Assembly (NCBI GenBank): GCA_944321085.1
Contig: CALUJY010000011.1
Coordinates: forward strand, 1 to 64,000
Direction: 5' to 3'
Length of the DNA: 64,000 nucleotides
From: an uncultured Barnesiella sp.
GTDB taxonomy: Bacteria > Bacteroidota > Bacteroidia > Bacteroidales > Barnesiellaceae_A
Position numbers and translations under genes: made by a program. The notes under the pieces are model-generated. The model saw only the letters and a list, made by a program, of their open reading frames with translations. It was not told where the DNA came from and made no database searches. Of this stretch, positions 44,507 through 54,209 are shown piece after piece (the first letter of the stretch is position 1; each line of letters starts with the position of its first letter).

Positions 44507-45730
44507 TTATTTCTTTTTGTTTCCTCCCGGATGTCCCGGCATGAAAGGACTTGCGCCTTCGTCGTCGGGTATGGCGGCATTTGTAGTAGTACTGGCTTGT
44601 GTGTATCCTGTGGCAACCTTTTCGCCCTCGGCGAGACCGTTCCTTATGACAATATTTACACCGTTGTCCATGCCGATTTCCACGGTGCGGGGTTCTAATG
44701 CACCGTTGTCTTTCATTACCCATACGGTACGACGGTGTTCATTGTCGGGTAGCATGGATGACTCGATGTTCTCGGGCGCTTGTTCGGGCGCGATGCTTGC
44801 TCCTTTGGGCGGCTCGGGTACGAAACGCAGGCTTTTCAAGGGGAGATATAGTATGTCGCGCTCTTCTTGCGTGTAGATGGTAACGTTGGCCGTCAGTCCC
44901 GGTTTCAGCTTCAAGTCGGCATTAGGGGCATTGATGATGGTTTCGTAGGTAATTACATTGGAAGTTTCGGTAGCTTCCAACCGAACTTGCGTGACGGTAC
45001 CTTCGAAAATGTCGTTGGGGTAGGCATCGACGGTGAAAGTTACTCTTTGCCCTTCGGCTACGCTACCTATATCGGCTTCATCGACATCGGCTACGACCTG
45101 CATCTGTGTCAGGTCGTTGGCAATGGTAAAAAGCGTAGGCGTACTGAAACTTGCGGCTACCGTTTGTCCTTCATCGACGGCGCGCGAAATCACTACGCCG
45201 TCTATGGGCGAGTAGATGCGGGCGTATCCGAGGTTGGTAGAGGCTCTTACCAAGTCGAAACGGCTCTTCTCGTACTCGGCTTTTGCCCTCTCGTAGTTGT
45301 AAGTGGCTGTTTCGAAGTCGGTATCGCTTATCACTTTCTTTTCATGAAGTTCTTTTTGCCGGGCATAGTTCTTTTCTTGATATTCATATTCTACCCGGGC
45401 GCTGTTCATCGTTGCCGTACTCGATGCCAACTCTGCTTCGAGAGTGGTGCGGTCTAACTCGGCTATGAGTTGTCCGGTGGTCACTTCCGAGTTATAGTCA
45501 ACATAGATGTGCGATATGATACCCGACACCTGTGTTCCTACCTCTACTTGTGTAATAGGTTCTACCGTACCGGTTGCGGTGACGATATTGGCAACATCGC
45601 CTCGGCATACGGTGGTGGTATCTACTGTCAGCGGTTTGCTCTTGTCACGCGTGAAGATGATGAGTGCCGCGCAAGCTATGATTACGACAGCAATGACAGT
45701 CCATACGATAATGCTTTTTCTCTTTTTCAT
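44507..45730 (-). CDS. macA: MacA/HlyD-type periplasmic adaptor subunit
   Basis: 407 residues: an N-terminal anchor helix (~6-27), a lipoyl/barrel-sandwich domain split around a long hairpin coiled coil (~95-180) and beta-barrel and membrane-proximal domains (GQRVTFTVDAYPNDIFEGTV, LKPGLTANVTIYT). The C-terminus ends in a Gly/Lys tail. It links the inner membrane permease to the TolC-like channel. It starts 13 bases after the tolC-like gene. Confidence 0.92.
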   Translation of the reverse strand: MKKRKSIIVWTVIAVVIIACAALIIFTRDKSKPLTVDTTTVCRGDVANIVTATGTVEPITQVEVGTQVSGIISHIYVDYNSEVTTGQLIAELDRTTLEAELASSTATMNSARVEYEYQEKNYARQKELHEKKVISDTDFETATYNYERAKAEYEKSRFDLVRASTNLGYARIYSPIDGVVISRAVDEGQTVAASFSTPTLFTIANDLTQMQVVADVDEADIGSVAEGQRVTFTVDAYPNDIFEGTVTQVRLEATETSNVITYETIINAPNADLKLKPGLTANVTIYTQEERDILYLPLKSLRFVPEPPKGASIAPEQAPENIESSMLPDNEHRRTVWVMKDNGALEPRTVEIGMDNGVNIVIRNGLAEGEKVATGYTQASTTTNAAIPDDEGASPFMPGHPGGNKKK

Positions 45731-45743
45731 ATTGATAACTCTT

Positions 45744-47060
45744 TTATTCCAATGTAATGGGGATGTTGTTGTAGAATTCGAGCAGCTTGCGATTGAGCAG
45801 TGCCATATATTTGGCTTGCAAAGCCTCTTGGCGAGCTTGCAGCAAATCGTTTTGTGCGCTGAGCATCTCGAAGGTATTTTTGATGCCGAGTTGGAATTGC
45901 TCGGCTATCAGTTCGTAGGCATCGGCAGTGGCCAACGCGTTTTCTTGTGCCGCCTTGTATTGCTCTTGTGCCGAACGGGCATCGAGGTATGTGCTCTCTA
46001 TGGTGTGAGTGAGCGTATTCTCTTTTTCCTCGCGGTCGTATGTAGAGTAGAGAGCCTCGATGCGGGCTCGGGCTACGGCTGCACGTGTTTGTCCGTTGTC
46101 GTATAGCGGAAGTGTGAGGCTGATGCCTGCACTCTCGCCGAAGTTGGCTTTCATTTGGTCGCCCCAGACCCCGTTGCCGCTCATGGTACCGGTTGACAGT
46201 CCTGCCGTGAGGGCTATGGTAGGATAGTAGCCCGATTGGGCTGTCTTTATGCCGAGAGCGGCTTTTTCTTCGGCAACATAGCTTTGCCGTATGCCCGGCC
46301 AACTATTCATGGCAGTAGCCAACACGGTATAACGGTCGGGCAGAGGAGCAAGTATCTCTTCATCTTCGAACGAAGGGGTGGCAATGTCGAATGTAGTATC
46401 GAGAGCTATGTTGAGCAACTGTTTCAGCTCTACCAGCAACAAGTCGGCTTGTGCCGAGGCTGTAACCACTTGGTAACGGTTGTTGGCACATTGCGCCACG
46501 AGTTGCGAATAGTCGCTTTTGGAAATTGAGCCGGCATCGAGCAAGGCTTTACCGCGGGCTTCCTGCTCCTCCGATACGACAAGTGATTGTCGGCATATTT
46601 CGAGGCTCTCTCGTGCGTAGAGTATTTGCAGATAAGAACTGAGTATCTCCATCTCTATCTCGTAGGCCGTCTCTTGTGCCGATAGCTCTTGTTCCTGTTG
46701 GGCTAATCGGTTACTTTTGATGTTGTAATAACGTTGTCCTCCGTCGAAAAGAGTCCACGAAGCGTTTAGCCTGTAAGAACCGTTGTATATGGCGGCTCTT
46801 TGTGACGGGTCGTCGGTGTAAGGCGTTTGGCTGTAATCGTGCGAAGTGCTGAACGAGAGCGAAGGAAATAATTGCTCTTTGGCTTCGTGCAAATCTACTG
46901 CCGAACTTTCTACCGATAGTCTGCTTTGTCCTATGCTGATGTTGTGCGTGTGGGCATACTCGATGCACTGCTTCAAGCTCCATGCTTCGTTGCTTTCTTG
47001 CACCGCAGCGGTTGTTGCGATACAACCTGCCAATATCAAGACAATTCCTTGTAGTTTCAT
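45744..47060 (-). CDS. tolC: TolC-family outer membrane efflux protein
   Basis: 438 residues with a signal peptide and the two-fold OEP repeat: WSLKQCIEYAHTHNISIGQSRL near the start, long helices (QSRLSVESSAVDLHEAKEQLFPSL and the second half around ALGIKTAQSGYYPTIALTAGLS). It is the outer membrane exit duct of the tripartite pump and the first gene of the six-gene operon. The ATG at 47060 is chosen because a longer frame crosses the consensus promoter at 47085-47116. Confidence 0.92.
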   Translation of the reverse strand: MKLQGIVLILAGCIATTAAVQESNEAWSLKQCIEYAHTHNISIGQSRLSVESSAVDLHEAKEQLFPSLSFSTSHDYSQTPYTDDPSQRAAIYNGSYRLNASWTLFDGGQRYYNIKSNRLAQQEQELSAQETAYEIEMEILSSYLQILYARESLEICRQSLVVSEEQEARGKALLDAGSISKSDYSQLVAQCANNRYQVVTASAQADLLLVELKQLLNIALDTTFDIATPSFEDEEILAPLPDRYTVLATAMNSWPGIRQSYVAEEKAALGIKTAQSGYYPTIALTAGLSTGTMSGNGVWGDQMKANFGESAGISLTLPLYDNGQTRAAVARARIEALYSTYDREEKENTLTHTIESTYLDARSAQEQYKAAQENALATADAYELIAEQFQLGIKNTFEMLSAQNDLLQARQEALQAKYMALLNRKLLEFYNNIPITLE

Positions 47061-47084
47061 GACAATATAATCTTTCTGACTTTG

Positions 47085-47116
47085 CAAATGTAAAATCCGA
47101 CATGCCCGTTTGCAAA
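47085..47116 (-). promoter_or_regulatory. Consensus promoter of the TolC-MacA-ABC-LytS-LytTR operon
   Basis: On the minus strand: TTTG (47113-47116), 20 bases, TACATTTG (47085-47092), a full match. Expected transcription start is near 47078, with a leader of about 18 bases. The other ~215 bases up to the terminator at 47330 hold no gene that I can support. Confidence 0.8.
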
Positions 47117-47329
47117 AAATAATATACCAATCGGGGCAGATATTTCGACGAATTGTCATAATTAACCTACATTCTACCCGAATAAGTCGATGAATCGCAG
47201 CCGCAGATTGTGCCGACGATAGCGAAAGATTACAGAAGTGTGGCGAAGAAATAGATGGTGGTAAGGAGATATACAGATGTTTTTTTGCCGATTGTTTTGT
47301 GTATAATTTTATACCGTACGGCAGAGAAT

Positions 47330-47372
47330 AAGAACCCCCGTGCAACAGATACGATGTTGCACGGGGGTTCTT
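47330..47372 (-). terminator. Terminator of the AspT/YidE-type transporter gene
   Basis: A perfect 17-bp GC-rich stem (47330-47346 with 47356-47372) and 9-base loop lie 18 bases past the stop codon. Minus-strand T-rich sequence (TTCTTATTCT) overlaps its 3' side. Confidence 0.85.
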
Positions 47373-47390
47373 TATGTTGATGTTGTCCTT

Positions 47391-49061
47391 TTATGCAAAT
47401 GCAAGTACGAGAATTTGTGCCGTGAGTACGCGCAAGAACATAGAGAGCGGGTACACGGTAGAGTAGGCCACGGCGGGAGCGTCGTTGTTGGCGACTTTAT
47501 TGCTGTAAGCAAGGGCTGGGGGGTCGGTATAGGAGCCGGCCATCAAGCCCGAGAGGGTATAATAGTTGAGTTTGTAATATCCGCGACCGAAGAAGCCTAC
47601 GATAAGTAGCGGAATGAATGTGATGAGGAAGCCCCACAATATCCACATCAAGCCGCCTGACTTGACGGTTGCCACAAACTCGCCGCCTGCTCCTATACCT
47701 ACGCTGGCGAGGAACATGCAGATACCCACTTCGCGCAACATCAGGTTGGCGCTTGTAGAGGTGTAGGTTGTTAAGCCCATTTTATATCCGTAGCGACCTA
47801 TCAGGATGGCTATGATGAGGGGGCCGCCGGCCAATCCCAATTTCAGTGGTACCGGCATACCCGGTATGGCAAATGGGATGCTGCCGAAAACGATACCTAA
47901 CAATATACCGATGAATATAGTGAAGATGTTCGGTTGGTTGAGGCGTTGCATAGAGTTACCCAGCCGTTCGGCAAGTCGTTCGATATCTTCTATTTTACCC
48001 ACCACAGTGAGGCGGTCGCCCACTTGCAGCGAGAGGTTGGGATTGGCAAGCAAATCTACACCGGCACGGTTGACGCGTGTAACGTTGAGGCGGTAACCCA
48101 TGCGCAAACGAAGGGAACCTATTTTGCGACCGTTGAACTCTTCTTTCGATACGAGGATGCGGCGCGATACCACCGGAGCCGGAATAGCTTTCCAGTCCAT
48201 CTCTATTTTAGGTCCGATAAATGCACTCAGAGCCTCTTCGTCGGGTTCCGACAAAACTGTAAGCAAGAGGTCGTTCTCGGCGATGGTTACCTCTGAGTTG
48301 GGGATGATTATCTCGTCGTTGCGTTTGATACGCGATACCACAAAGTTGCGGTTTATCATCAGACCGAGGTCGCTGAGCGTGCGCCCTACGATGAGTTTGT
48401 TTTCGACTTTATAAGTAACTACGTGAGGGGCAAGCAAGCTGTCGGCATTCTCTTTTTCTATCTTGGCAGTTTCGTCGGCATATTTTACGCGAAACACGAG
48501 ACGTACCAATATCATGGCAAGAATAATACCGATGACACCTAACGGATAAGCTACGGCATACCCCAATGCTATCTTAGGAACTTCGGTGATGATACCGTCC
48601 TGATACAGCTGCGAGAGAGCTTGTTCGGCTGCTCCCAGACCGGGGGTATTGGTGACGGCACCCGAGAGGATACCCACTAACATGGGCATTTCTATGCTGC
48701 CATCGAGAAAGTATATCGCTAACGTGACGACGATGTTGAGTGCAATGATAGTCATTGCAAGGAAATTGAGCCGGATACCCTCGTGCTTAAATGATGAGAA
48801 GAAGCCCGGACCTACTTGCAAACCTATCGAAAATACAAATAAGATGAGGCCGAACTCTTTCATGAAGTTGAGTATCGGTGCATCTATTGCCAGCCCGAAG
48901 TGTCCTATCAAGATGCCCACGAACAAGACAAATGTCACGCCTAATGACACTCCGAAAATTTTCACTCTGCCCAAAAGCACGCCCGCCGCTATCACCAATG
49001 CATACAGAAATGCTGTGTGTGCGATAGATGTGCCTGTGAACAGTTCTTCAATCCATTCCAT
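47391..49061 (-). CDS. AspT/YidE/YbjL-type transporter with two RCK_C domains
   Basis: 556 residues. Two blocks of about five to six membrane helices (residues ~15-180 and ~380-555) show the AspT duplication motif ([52 protein letters not shown]). Between them lie two RCK_C/TrkA_C ligand-binding domains (~205-370: [36 protein letters not shown]... and [45 protein letters not shown]). Characterised relatives exchange aspartate for alanine or carry succinate, but the substrate here is unknown. It is monocistronic, with its own promoter and terminator. Confidence 0.9.
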   Translation of the reverse strand: MEWIEELFTGTSIAHTAFLYALVIAAGVLLGRVKIFGVSLGVTFVLFVGILIGHFGLAIDAPILNFMKEFGLILFVFSIGLQVGPGFFSSFKHEGIRLNFLAMTIIALNIVVTLAIYFLDGSIEMPMLVGILSGAVTNTPGLGAAEQALSQLYQDGIITEVPKIALGYAVAYPLGVIGIILAMILVRLVFRVKYADETAKIEKENADSLLAPHVVTYKVENKLIVGRTLSDLGLMINRNFVVSRIKRNDEIIIPNSEVTIAENDLLLTVLSEPDEEALSAFIGPKIEMDWKAIPAPVVSRRILVSKEEFNGRKIGSLRLRMGYRLNVTRVNRAGVDLLANPNLSLQVGDRLTVVGKIEDIERLAERLGNSMQRLNQPNIFTIFIGILLGIVFGSIPFAIPGMPVPLKLGLAGGPLIIAILIGRYGYKMGLTTYTSTSANLMLREVGICMFLASVGIGAGGEFVATVKSGGLMWILWGFLITFIPLLIVGFFGRGYYKLNYYTLSGLMAGSYTDPPALAYSNKVANNDAPAVAYSTVYPLSMFLRVLTAQILVLAFA

Positions 49062-49154
49062 TGCTACTATGCTTTATTATTTATGAGTACACTCGTCTAT
49101 GATGGGGCCGACAGCCCCGTGTGTCACGAAAATAGACCTTTTCAAAATTTGCCG

Positions 49155-49186
49155 CGAAGTTAGCTAAAAATAGAACGTCATACAAA
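49155..49186 (-). promoter_or_regulatory. Promoter of the AspT/YidE-type transporter gene
   Basis: On the minus strand: TTTG (49183-49186), 20 bases, TAACTTCG (49155-49162), one mismatch to TAnnTTTG. Transcription start is expected near 49148 and the leader is about 87 bases. Confidence 0.6.
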
Positions 49187-49402
49187 TAATAGGAATGTTA
49201 AAATAGCCCCTCCCTGCTATTTCTTGCAAGCACCATCTGTCGGTTTCATGCCGTGATGTCGAGCCTCGTTTTTGTGCATTGTCCGTTGCTGCTTGTTGCC
49301 CGTCGCATATAACCTTCTCGTCTGGCAGAATTTTATGAATGCTTGTTGCTCGGTGAGCAAAATTAAAACGGTGCTTTATTTCTTTTTGCTCTCGCCTTGC
49401 AC

Positions 49403-49410
49403 TATCTTTG
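49403..49410 (+). promoter_or_regulatory. -7 promoter box of the phosphoglycolate phosphatase-like gene
   Basis: TATCTTTG matches TAnnTTTG and ends 18 bases before the ATG at 49429. No TTTG lies at the right -33 distance. It overlaps an earlier in-frame ATG at 49408, which is therefore unlikely to be the start. Confidence 0.5.
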
Positions 49411-49428
49411 CATTCGCTTATAGAGAAG

Positions 49429-50091
49429 ATGAAACGGATAGTTATTTTCGATTTGGACGGTACGTTGCTCAATACCATCGACGACCTTGCCGCAGCCACC
49501 AATCATGCCCTCGCTTGTTGCGGGCATCCTGCCCATCCCGTATCGGCTTACCCCTATTTCGTGGGTAACGGCATAGACAAGCTCTTCGAACGCGCCCTCC
49601 CTCCCGAGGTACGCAACTCGACCGAGATAGCACGCATGAGAACATTCTTCGTGCCCTATTATAACACTCATTGCGATGTATATACCCGCCCATACGACGG
49701 TATCGTCGAGTTGTTGCAACGCTTGCAGACTGCCGGTATTGCCGTAGCTGTGGCGTCCAACAAATACCACGAGGCCACATGTCATTTGATAAAAGAATAT
49801 TTCCCCGACATTGCTTTTGCTGCCATCTGCGGACAACGGGAGGGTATACCTAAAAAGCCCGACCCTGCTATCGTCAACGCCATCCTTACCGATGTCGCAA
49901 TTTCTCCCACTGATGCCATCTATGTAGGCGATTCGGGTGTAGATATGCTCACAGCCCGGAATGCAGGGGTCGAGTCGGTGGGTGTTACATGGGGATTCCG
50001 TCAGGTCGATGAGTTACAGCAGGCCGGTGCCATTCATATAGCATGTAATACGGCCGATTTGTGGTATTGTATTACAGGCGACGGGAAATAA
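49429..50091 (+). CDS. gph: HAD-superfamily hydrolase, phosphoglycolate phosphatase-like
   Basis: 220 residues with all four HAD motifs: FDLDGTLLNT (catalytic Asp), the Ser/Thr motif VAVASNK, the Lys in KKPDP and the acidic YVGDSGVDM. The cap domain is the small helical C1 type of Gph. It probably removes phosphate from 2-phosphoglycolate or a similar small substrate. Other phosphatases of this subfamily cannot be ruled out by motifs alone. It is monocistronic. Confidence 0.85.
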   Translation: MKRIVIFDLDGTLLNTIDDLAAATNHALACCGHPAHPVSAYPYFVGNGIDKLFERALPPEVRNSTEIARMRTFFVPYYNTHCDVYTRPYDGIVELLQRLQTAGIAVAVASNKYHEATCHLIKEYFPDIAFAAICGQREGIPKKPDPAIVNAILTDVAISPTDAIYVGDSGVDMLTARNAGVESVGVTWGFRQVDELQQAGAIHIACNTADLWYCITGDGK

Positions 50092-50403
50092 AATCGCCCC
50101 ACCATCCGATAAAAATCGCTGCGTGCCCGGCGAATACAATACGGTCGATACACAGAGACAATCGTGCAGAAACGTTCCGTTTTCTGTAACGGGAGAAACC
50201 TGTCGGATATTGCAGTAATATGTCGCATAAGGTATGAAGTACCCCTTGATGCTGCAAAAAAACATTCACTTTGGCAATATTTCCAACTTTTTGTTATATT
50301 TGCACATACGGGATATGCTCGGGAACGTCTCTGTGGCGATACCCCTTGACGTTTTCCCCAACCGTACCTATGCCTATGAATTGTAACATCTAATACTTGT
50401 CGT
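50092..50403. other. 312-bp intergenic region before the lipoprotein gene
   Basis: Only the consensus promoter at 50270-50302 and a weak inverted repeat (CAGAAAC near 50161 with GTTTTCTG near 50180) are visible. The leader from the expected start (~50309) to the ATG at 50404 is about 95 bases. No gene or RNA family is recognised. Confidence 0.4.
50270..50302 (+). promoter_or_regulatory. Consensus promoter of the lipoprotein gene
   Basis: TTTG (50270-50273), 21 bases, TATATTTG (50295-50302), a full match to the Bacteroidota promoter. Confidence 0.75.
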
Positions 50404-50976
50404 ATGGAAAAGATAATATGTTTGGCATGTTTTTCGCTGCTCCTGTTGGCGGGATGTCGTACTCACAAAAATGCCCCTGTGGTATCGGTTTACGAAGGCG
50501 CAACCGACACTGTTTTCGAATGGAACGCCGCGAAACCTGCTACTGCTGCCGCTATGCCCCCTGTGATAGTTTATAAAACCACACGCGACTACAACAACAA
50601 TGTACCTGTGATACTCAATGCCGCAGGTACGCAGATAGTCTCTTTCCCCGACCCGTCAGACCTTCGTCGCGGTGATGGTTTCACCACTCCCACACCGCTC
50701 GATAACGGTTACCTTTTAGACAATCGCGGTATCAGCAAAAACACGGCATTTCTCGATTACACCTACGAACAATATGCCGCGTTCGACACTGTGCCGTCAC
50801 TCGACGAGATGATGCGCCATATCATAGACAAAAAACCGATTGTCGAGATGTGGTACTGCGGGCAAGTAACTCGTTATCAGGATAAAATAAAAGAGCTCAA
50901 TGAGCTCATTGCACATGGCTTCCCTGGTTGCACCAAAGTCGTGGGCGGCTCTACAACGAGGGAAGACCGGCCATAA
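50404..50976 (+). CDS. Lipoprotein of unknown function
   Basis: 190 residues. A signal sequence with lipobox LLAGC (Cys18) shows lipid anchoring, probably in the outer membrane. The mature part has no motif I recognise. It contains repeated short Pro/Thr-rich phrases (FPDPSDLRRGDGFTTPTPLDNGYLLDNRGI), a segment FLDYTYEQYAAFDTVPSLDEMMRHII and a Cys-containing WYCGQVTRYQD. The protein may have two Cys residues (in WYCG and GFPGCT) that could form a disulfide. It is monocistronic with a consensus promoter and a strong terminator, so it is expressed on its own. Confidence 0.7.
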   Translation: MEKIICLACFSLLLLAGCRTHKNAPVVSVYEGATDTVFEWNAAKPATAAAMPPVIVYKTTRDYNNNVPVILNAAGTQIVSFPDPSDLRRGDGFTTPTPLDNGYLLDNRGISKNTAFLDYTYEQYAAFDTVPSLDEMMRHIIDKKPIVEMWYCGQVTRYQDKIKELNELIAHGFPGCTKVVGGSTTREDRP

Positions 50977-51012
50977 ATACAGATACGATACTCGAACGAA
51001 AAATACTTGAAC

Positions 51013-51041
51013 AAAAAAGCTGCCCGTCGGGCAGCTTTTTT
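51013..51041 (+). terminator. Terminator of the lipoprotein gene
   Basis: A near-perfect inverted repeat (51013-51026 with 51028-51041) with a GC core (GCTGCCCG) ends in a T-run and further T. A matching A-run on the other side makes it symmetric. The remaining part of the 50977-51320 gap holds only this and the next terminator. Confidence 0.88.
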
Positions 51042-51263
51042 GTTTTATGACATGAATTAGAGATACCAACTAAGGGTTGTCGTTATTTGGGATATTGAAT
51101 TTTTTTGGGGGAATAAAGGATTGAGAGATATATTTGCGCGGTGGGTATATATAAGATATGTTACACGACTGATATAGAGACTTATTTTGTAAATTGCTCT
51201 CTTCGGAAGAGCCAACATGATTTCCCGAAGCAGAGATGTGTCGAGGAAAACCGTGTAAAAATA

Positions 51264-51296
51264 GCAGAGGCGTACCTCATGATGGCACGCCTCTGC
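51264..51296 (-). terminator. Terminator of the M16 peptidase gene
   Basis: A perfect 10-bp stem (51264-51273 with 51287-51296) with a 13-base loop lies 25 bases past the stop codon on the minus strand. It is followed there by TATTTTTA. Confidence 0.8.
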
Positions 51297-51320
51297 ACGT
51301 ATTTTGCGTTAAGGCAGGTT

Positions 51321-54149
51321 TTATTGTACTTCGCCCGACATGACTACCTCTGTGCAGTTTTCGTTACCTGTAAAGAGTGTGCGGATGAAGTTATTTAGTT
51401 CGCTGGCAGTGATAGATTCCAATGCTTGTTTGTAGCCTACGTAGGAGTTGATGCCGAGTGCGTGGTTGCGCAGCATGGTTTTCCAGTAGCTGTTTTCGCG
51501 TTGGTTGTTGTCATACTCTTTGAGCATGTACTCTTTCACTTTGTTGAAGTCTTTTTCGCGTACGCCATTCTTCACAACGTTCATCAGTTCGGCTTTGGCG
51601 CGGTCGGTGAGGTGGTCTTGTTGTTCTACGTTGGTGTCGAAGCCGAAGAGGAACATCCACTCGTTATTGGTGGCGGCAAGGCTGGCCGATGTACCTACGC
51701 CGTAGGTTCCGCCCTCTTCCTCACGGATGGTTTCGGTGTAGACGATGTCCATGATTTGTTCGAGCATCGACATCATGATATCTTTGCGCAGGCTGTATTT
51801 CTCTATACCGTGGTAGATGACATATACCGTCGAAGCGGGATTCTCCATGGGTATGGTGAAGTCGTTGGATATTTTTCCGTTGGCATATACGGGTTTCGTG
51901 TTGGCAGTCTCGCGTTCTGATGAGGCGGGGAGCGAAGCGATATATTTCTCTACGAGCGGTTTCAGTTCTTCGGGTTTGAACGAGCCGATGAAGTTGAATG
52001 TATAGTCGGCTGCATTGGCCGTACGTTCTTTGACGATTTCGAGGATGCGGTCGTAGTTGGCGGCATCAAAGTCCTCGGCTTTTTCCATCGCGAAAAGCGG
52101 ATTGTGACCGTACATGGTGTTGCGCAGTGAGTCGGAGAAGATAAAGCGGGGTGCAGCGGCATAGCTGGCGAGCATGTTCTTTATCTGGTCGCGGTTTACG
52201 GCATATACCTCTTCGTCTTTGCGTATGTCGGTGAAGGTGAGGTAAACGAGTTGGAGCATCGTCTCTACATCTTTCACGGCGCAGGAGGCTTCTACATCTT
52301 CACTGAATGTGTTCAACGAGAATCCCGAGCTGGCTTTCTTGCCGGCAAGAGCTTTTTGGAGGGCGGTCGATGAGAAATTGCCCAGTCCGCCTACTTCATA
52401 CAGCATGGGCAGAGCTTTCAGGTTGGCGGCATCTTCGTTGCCGTAGAGTGTCTTGCCACCTTCGCTGACGGCGGTCATCAATATTTCATCGTCTTTGAAG
52501 TCGGTGGGTTTCAATACTACGCGCACGCCGTTGGAGAGTATCCACTCGGTGGTACCGGGCAGGCTGCCTTCTATTTCGGCAACAACGCGTCCGGCAACCG
52601 GTTCGTTGGCGATGAGCGGTTCGTTAGAAACTTCGTCTACGTATGCTGTTATCTCTTCGGCTTTTACTTCGTTGATGGCAGCAAGAGCCTCTTCCTTGGT
52701 AGGATAGGTGATACCCTCTTTTTCGGGGCCTGTCACGCAGATGATAACGTTGCTGTCGTTGATGATTTCCTCAATGTATTGGTTTACAGCTTCGAGGGGT
52801 ATTTGCGGAGCAACGCTTTGCATGAGTTGGTATTCCAGTTCTATGCCGGGAATGTATCCGCCGTCGATGAAGTGACGGATGTATTCGTTGGCATATTGTA
52901 TGTTGCGGCGGTTGTTGCGCTCGTTATAGAGGTTTTCGTATTGGGCTAACAAGTCGGCTTTGGCACGGTCGTATTCTGTAGCGGTAAATCCGAAGCGGTT
53001 TACGCGTTCGGCTTCGCGCAAAACTCCCTTTAAACCATCTAATACTTTGCCTTCTTCAACGGTTGCCGAGAGTGAGAAGGCGTCTTTGGTAACGGCAATG
53101 CCGTAGAGGTGACCGTCGTAGGCGTAAGCACCCATAAACGGCGCGTTGGGCTTATTGGTGATTTCGCGGAAGCGGTTGTTGAGCATGATGCTTGCTACCG
53201 ACTCTACATAGTCGTTTACAACGCCCATCATGGTTCCTCGCAGCTCTTTGGGCATGGGGTCGTGCTTGAAGTTGATATCGACGCTTGTAGAGGTGGCCTC
53301 TTTGTCGCTGCCTACTACGTAGATGGGTTCTACATTATCGGGTACGGTAAAGTAGGTGCGTTCGGCAGGATTCTCGGGCATTTTGATGGGCGAGAAGAGT
53401 TCTTTGATGCGAGCTTCCATCTTGTCGACGTCGATGTCGCCAATGACGATGATACCTTGGTTGTCGGGACGGTACCATTTGTGGTAGTAGTCGCGCAGGT
53501 CTTGGTAGGGGAAGTTCATCACTACTTCCATCGTACCGATAGGCAGACGGTTGGCATATTGGCTTCCTGCAAACATCTCGGGTAATATTTTCTCAATAAT
53601 ACGCCAGTTGGCGTCGTTGCGGGTACGCCACTCTTCGTGTATCACACCGCGCTCGTTGTCTATCTCATCGTCTTCGAGTAAGATAGCGCATGACCAGTCG
53701 TGCAATACGAGGAGGCACGAGTCAACCAATCCGGGGTTGGTGGTAGGTACGTTTGAGATGCGATATACCGTTTCGTCGAATCCGGTGTAGGCATTGATGT
53801 CGGTACCGAATTTTATACCGTTGTGTTCGAGATAGTTGAGCATTGTTTTCCCGGGGAAGTGCTCCAATCCGTTGAAAGCCATGTGCTCCAAGAAGTGTGC
53901 CAAACCGCGTTGGCTCTCTTCTTCGAGAATAGAACCTACGCTTTGTGCGATGTGAAATTCGGCGCGGTTTTTGGGCGTCTCATTATGGCGGATGTAGTAG
54001 GTGAGTCCGTTGTCGAGGACGCCATAACGAACTTGCGAGTCGATGGGCAGCTGTTGTGTCATCGGGTTTTGTTCTTGTGCGAAGGCCGGGATAGCGAGCG
54101 CTATGATGGCTGTTGCCAAGAAACTTTTCAGTGCTTTTACGTTCATCAT
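51321..54149 (-). CDS. M16 family zinc metallopeptidase (PqqL/insulinase type)
   Basis: 942 residues: a signal peptide (~1-24, IPAFAQ) and two M16 repeats. The N-terminal repeat carries the inverted zinc motif HFLEH (~85-89) and the downstream Glu in ERGVIHEEW. The second repeat (~500-940) lacks an HxxEH motif and serves as the structural half. Such periplasmic peptidases trap and degrade unfolded or small peptides. Two adjacent ATGs give start 54149 or 54146. It begins 53 bases after an XRE regulator gene and might be co-transcribed with it, or start from a promoter I could not identify. Confidence 0.92.
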   Translation of the reverse strand: MMNVKALKSFLATAIIALAIPAFAQEQNPMTQQLPIDSQVRYGVLDNGLTYYIRHNETPKNRAEFHIAQSVGSILEEESQRGLAHFLEHMAFNGLEHFPGKTMLNYLEHNGIKFGTDINAYTGFDETVYRISNVPTTNPGLVDSCLLVLHDWSCAILLEDDEIDNERGVIHEEWRTRNDANWRIIEKILPEMFAGSQYANRLPIGTMEVVMNFPYQDLRDYYHKWYRPDNQGIIVIGDIDVDKMEARIKELFSPIKMPENPAERTYFTVPDNVEPIYVVGSDKEATSTSVDINFKHDPMPKELRGTMMGVVNDYVESVASIMLNNRFREITNKPNAPFMGAYAYDGHLYGIAVTKDAFSLSATVEEGKVLDGLKGVLREAERVNRFGFTATEYDRAKADLLAQYENLYNERNNRRNIQYANEYIRHFIDGGYIPGIELEYQLMQSVAPQIPLEAVNQYIEEIINDSNVIICVTGPEKEGITYPTKEEALAAINEVKAEEITAYVDEVSNEPLIANEPVAGRVVAEIEGSLPGTTEWILSNGVRVVLKPTDFKDDEILMTAVSEGGKTLYGNEDAANLKALPMLYEVGGLGNFSSTALQKALAGKKASSGFSLNTFSEDVEASCAVKDVETMLQLVYLTFTDIRKDEEVYAVNRDQIKNMLASYAAAPRFIFSDSLRNTMYGHNPLFAMEKAEDFDAANYDRILEIVKERTANAADYTFNFIGSFKPEELKPLVEKYIASLPASSERETANTKPVYANGKISNDFTIPMENPASTVYVIYHGIEKYSLRKDIMMSMLEQIMDIVYTETIREEEGGTYGVGTSASLAATNNEWMFLFGFDTNVEQQDHLTDRAKAELMNVVKNGVREKDFNKVKEYMLKEYDNNQRENSYWKTMLRNHALGINSYVGYKQALESITASELNNFIRTLFTGNENCTEVVMSGEVQ

Positions 54150-54183
54150 TTGCGGGTTTATTAAAGGTTAGGTTTTGTATTTT

Positions 54184-54209
54184 GTTCTTTTATTTTGTTC
54201 TTTTATTTT
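54184..54209. repeat. Two perfect 13-bp tandem repeats
   Basis: GTTCTTTTATTTT occurs at 54184-54196 and 54197-54209, with partial copies on both sides. The stop codon of the XRE gene (54203-54205) lies inside. It sits between the XRE gene and the M16 peptidase start and may vary in copy number. Confidence 0.7.

Larger units (their letters stand above)
49062..49428. other. Divergent intergenic region with two promoters and two short palindromes
   Basis: It contains the minus promoter at 49155-49186 and the plus promoter box at 49403-49410. A GGGGC/GCCCC hairpin (49102-49116) falls in the transporter leader. A 6-bp palindrome with 3-base spacer (TTGCTC 49346-49351, GAGCAA 49355-49360) lies about 45 bases before the plus box and could be an operator. 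No gene seen. Confidence 0.5.

Noticed and set aside
47277-47306. Nine-codon ORF preceded by an excellent AAGGAGATATACA ribosome-site-like sequence
   Set aside because: It is tiny, has no promoter of the Bacteroidota type just upstream and no coding signal. The resemblance to a vector ribosome site looks like chance. Conservation in relatives would be needed to revive it.
49346-49360. Palindrome TTGCTC/GAGCAA as a specific operator
   Set aside because: Short 6-bp arms, single occurrence in the window and no known regulator match; kept only as a remark in the intergenic entry.
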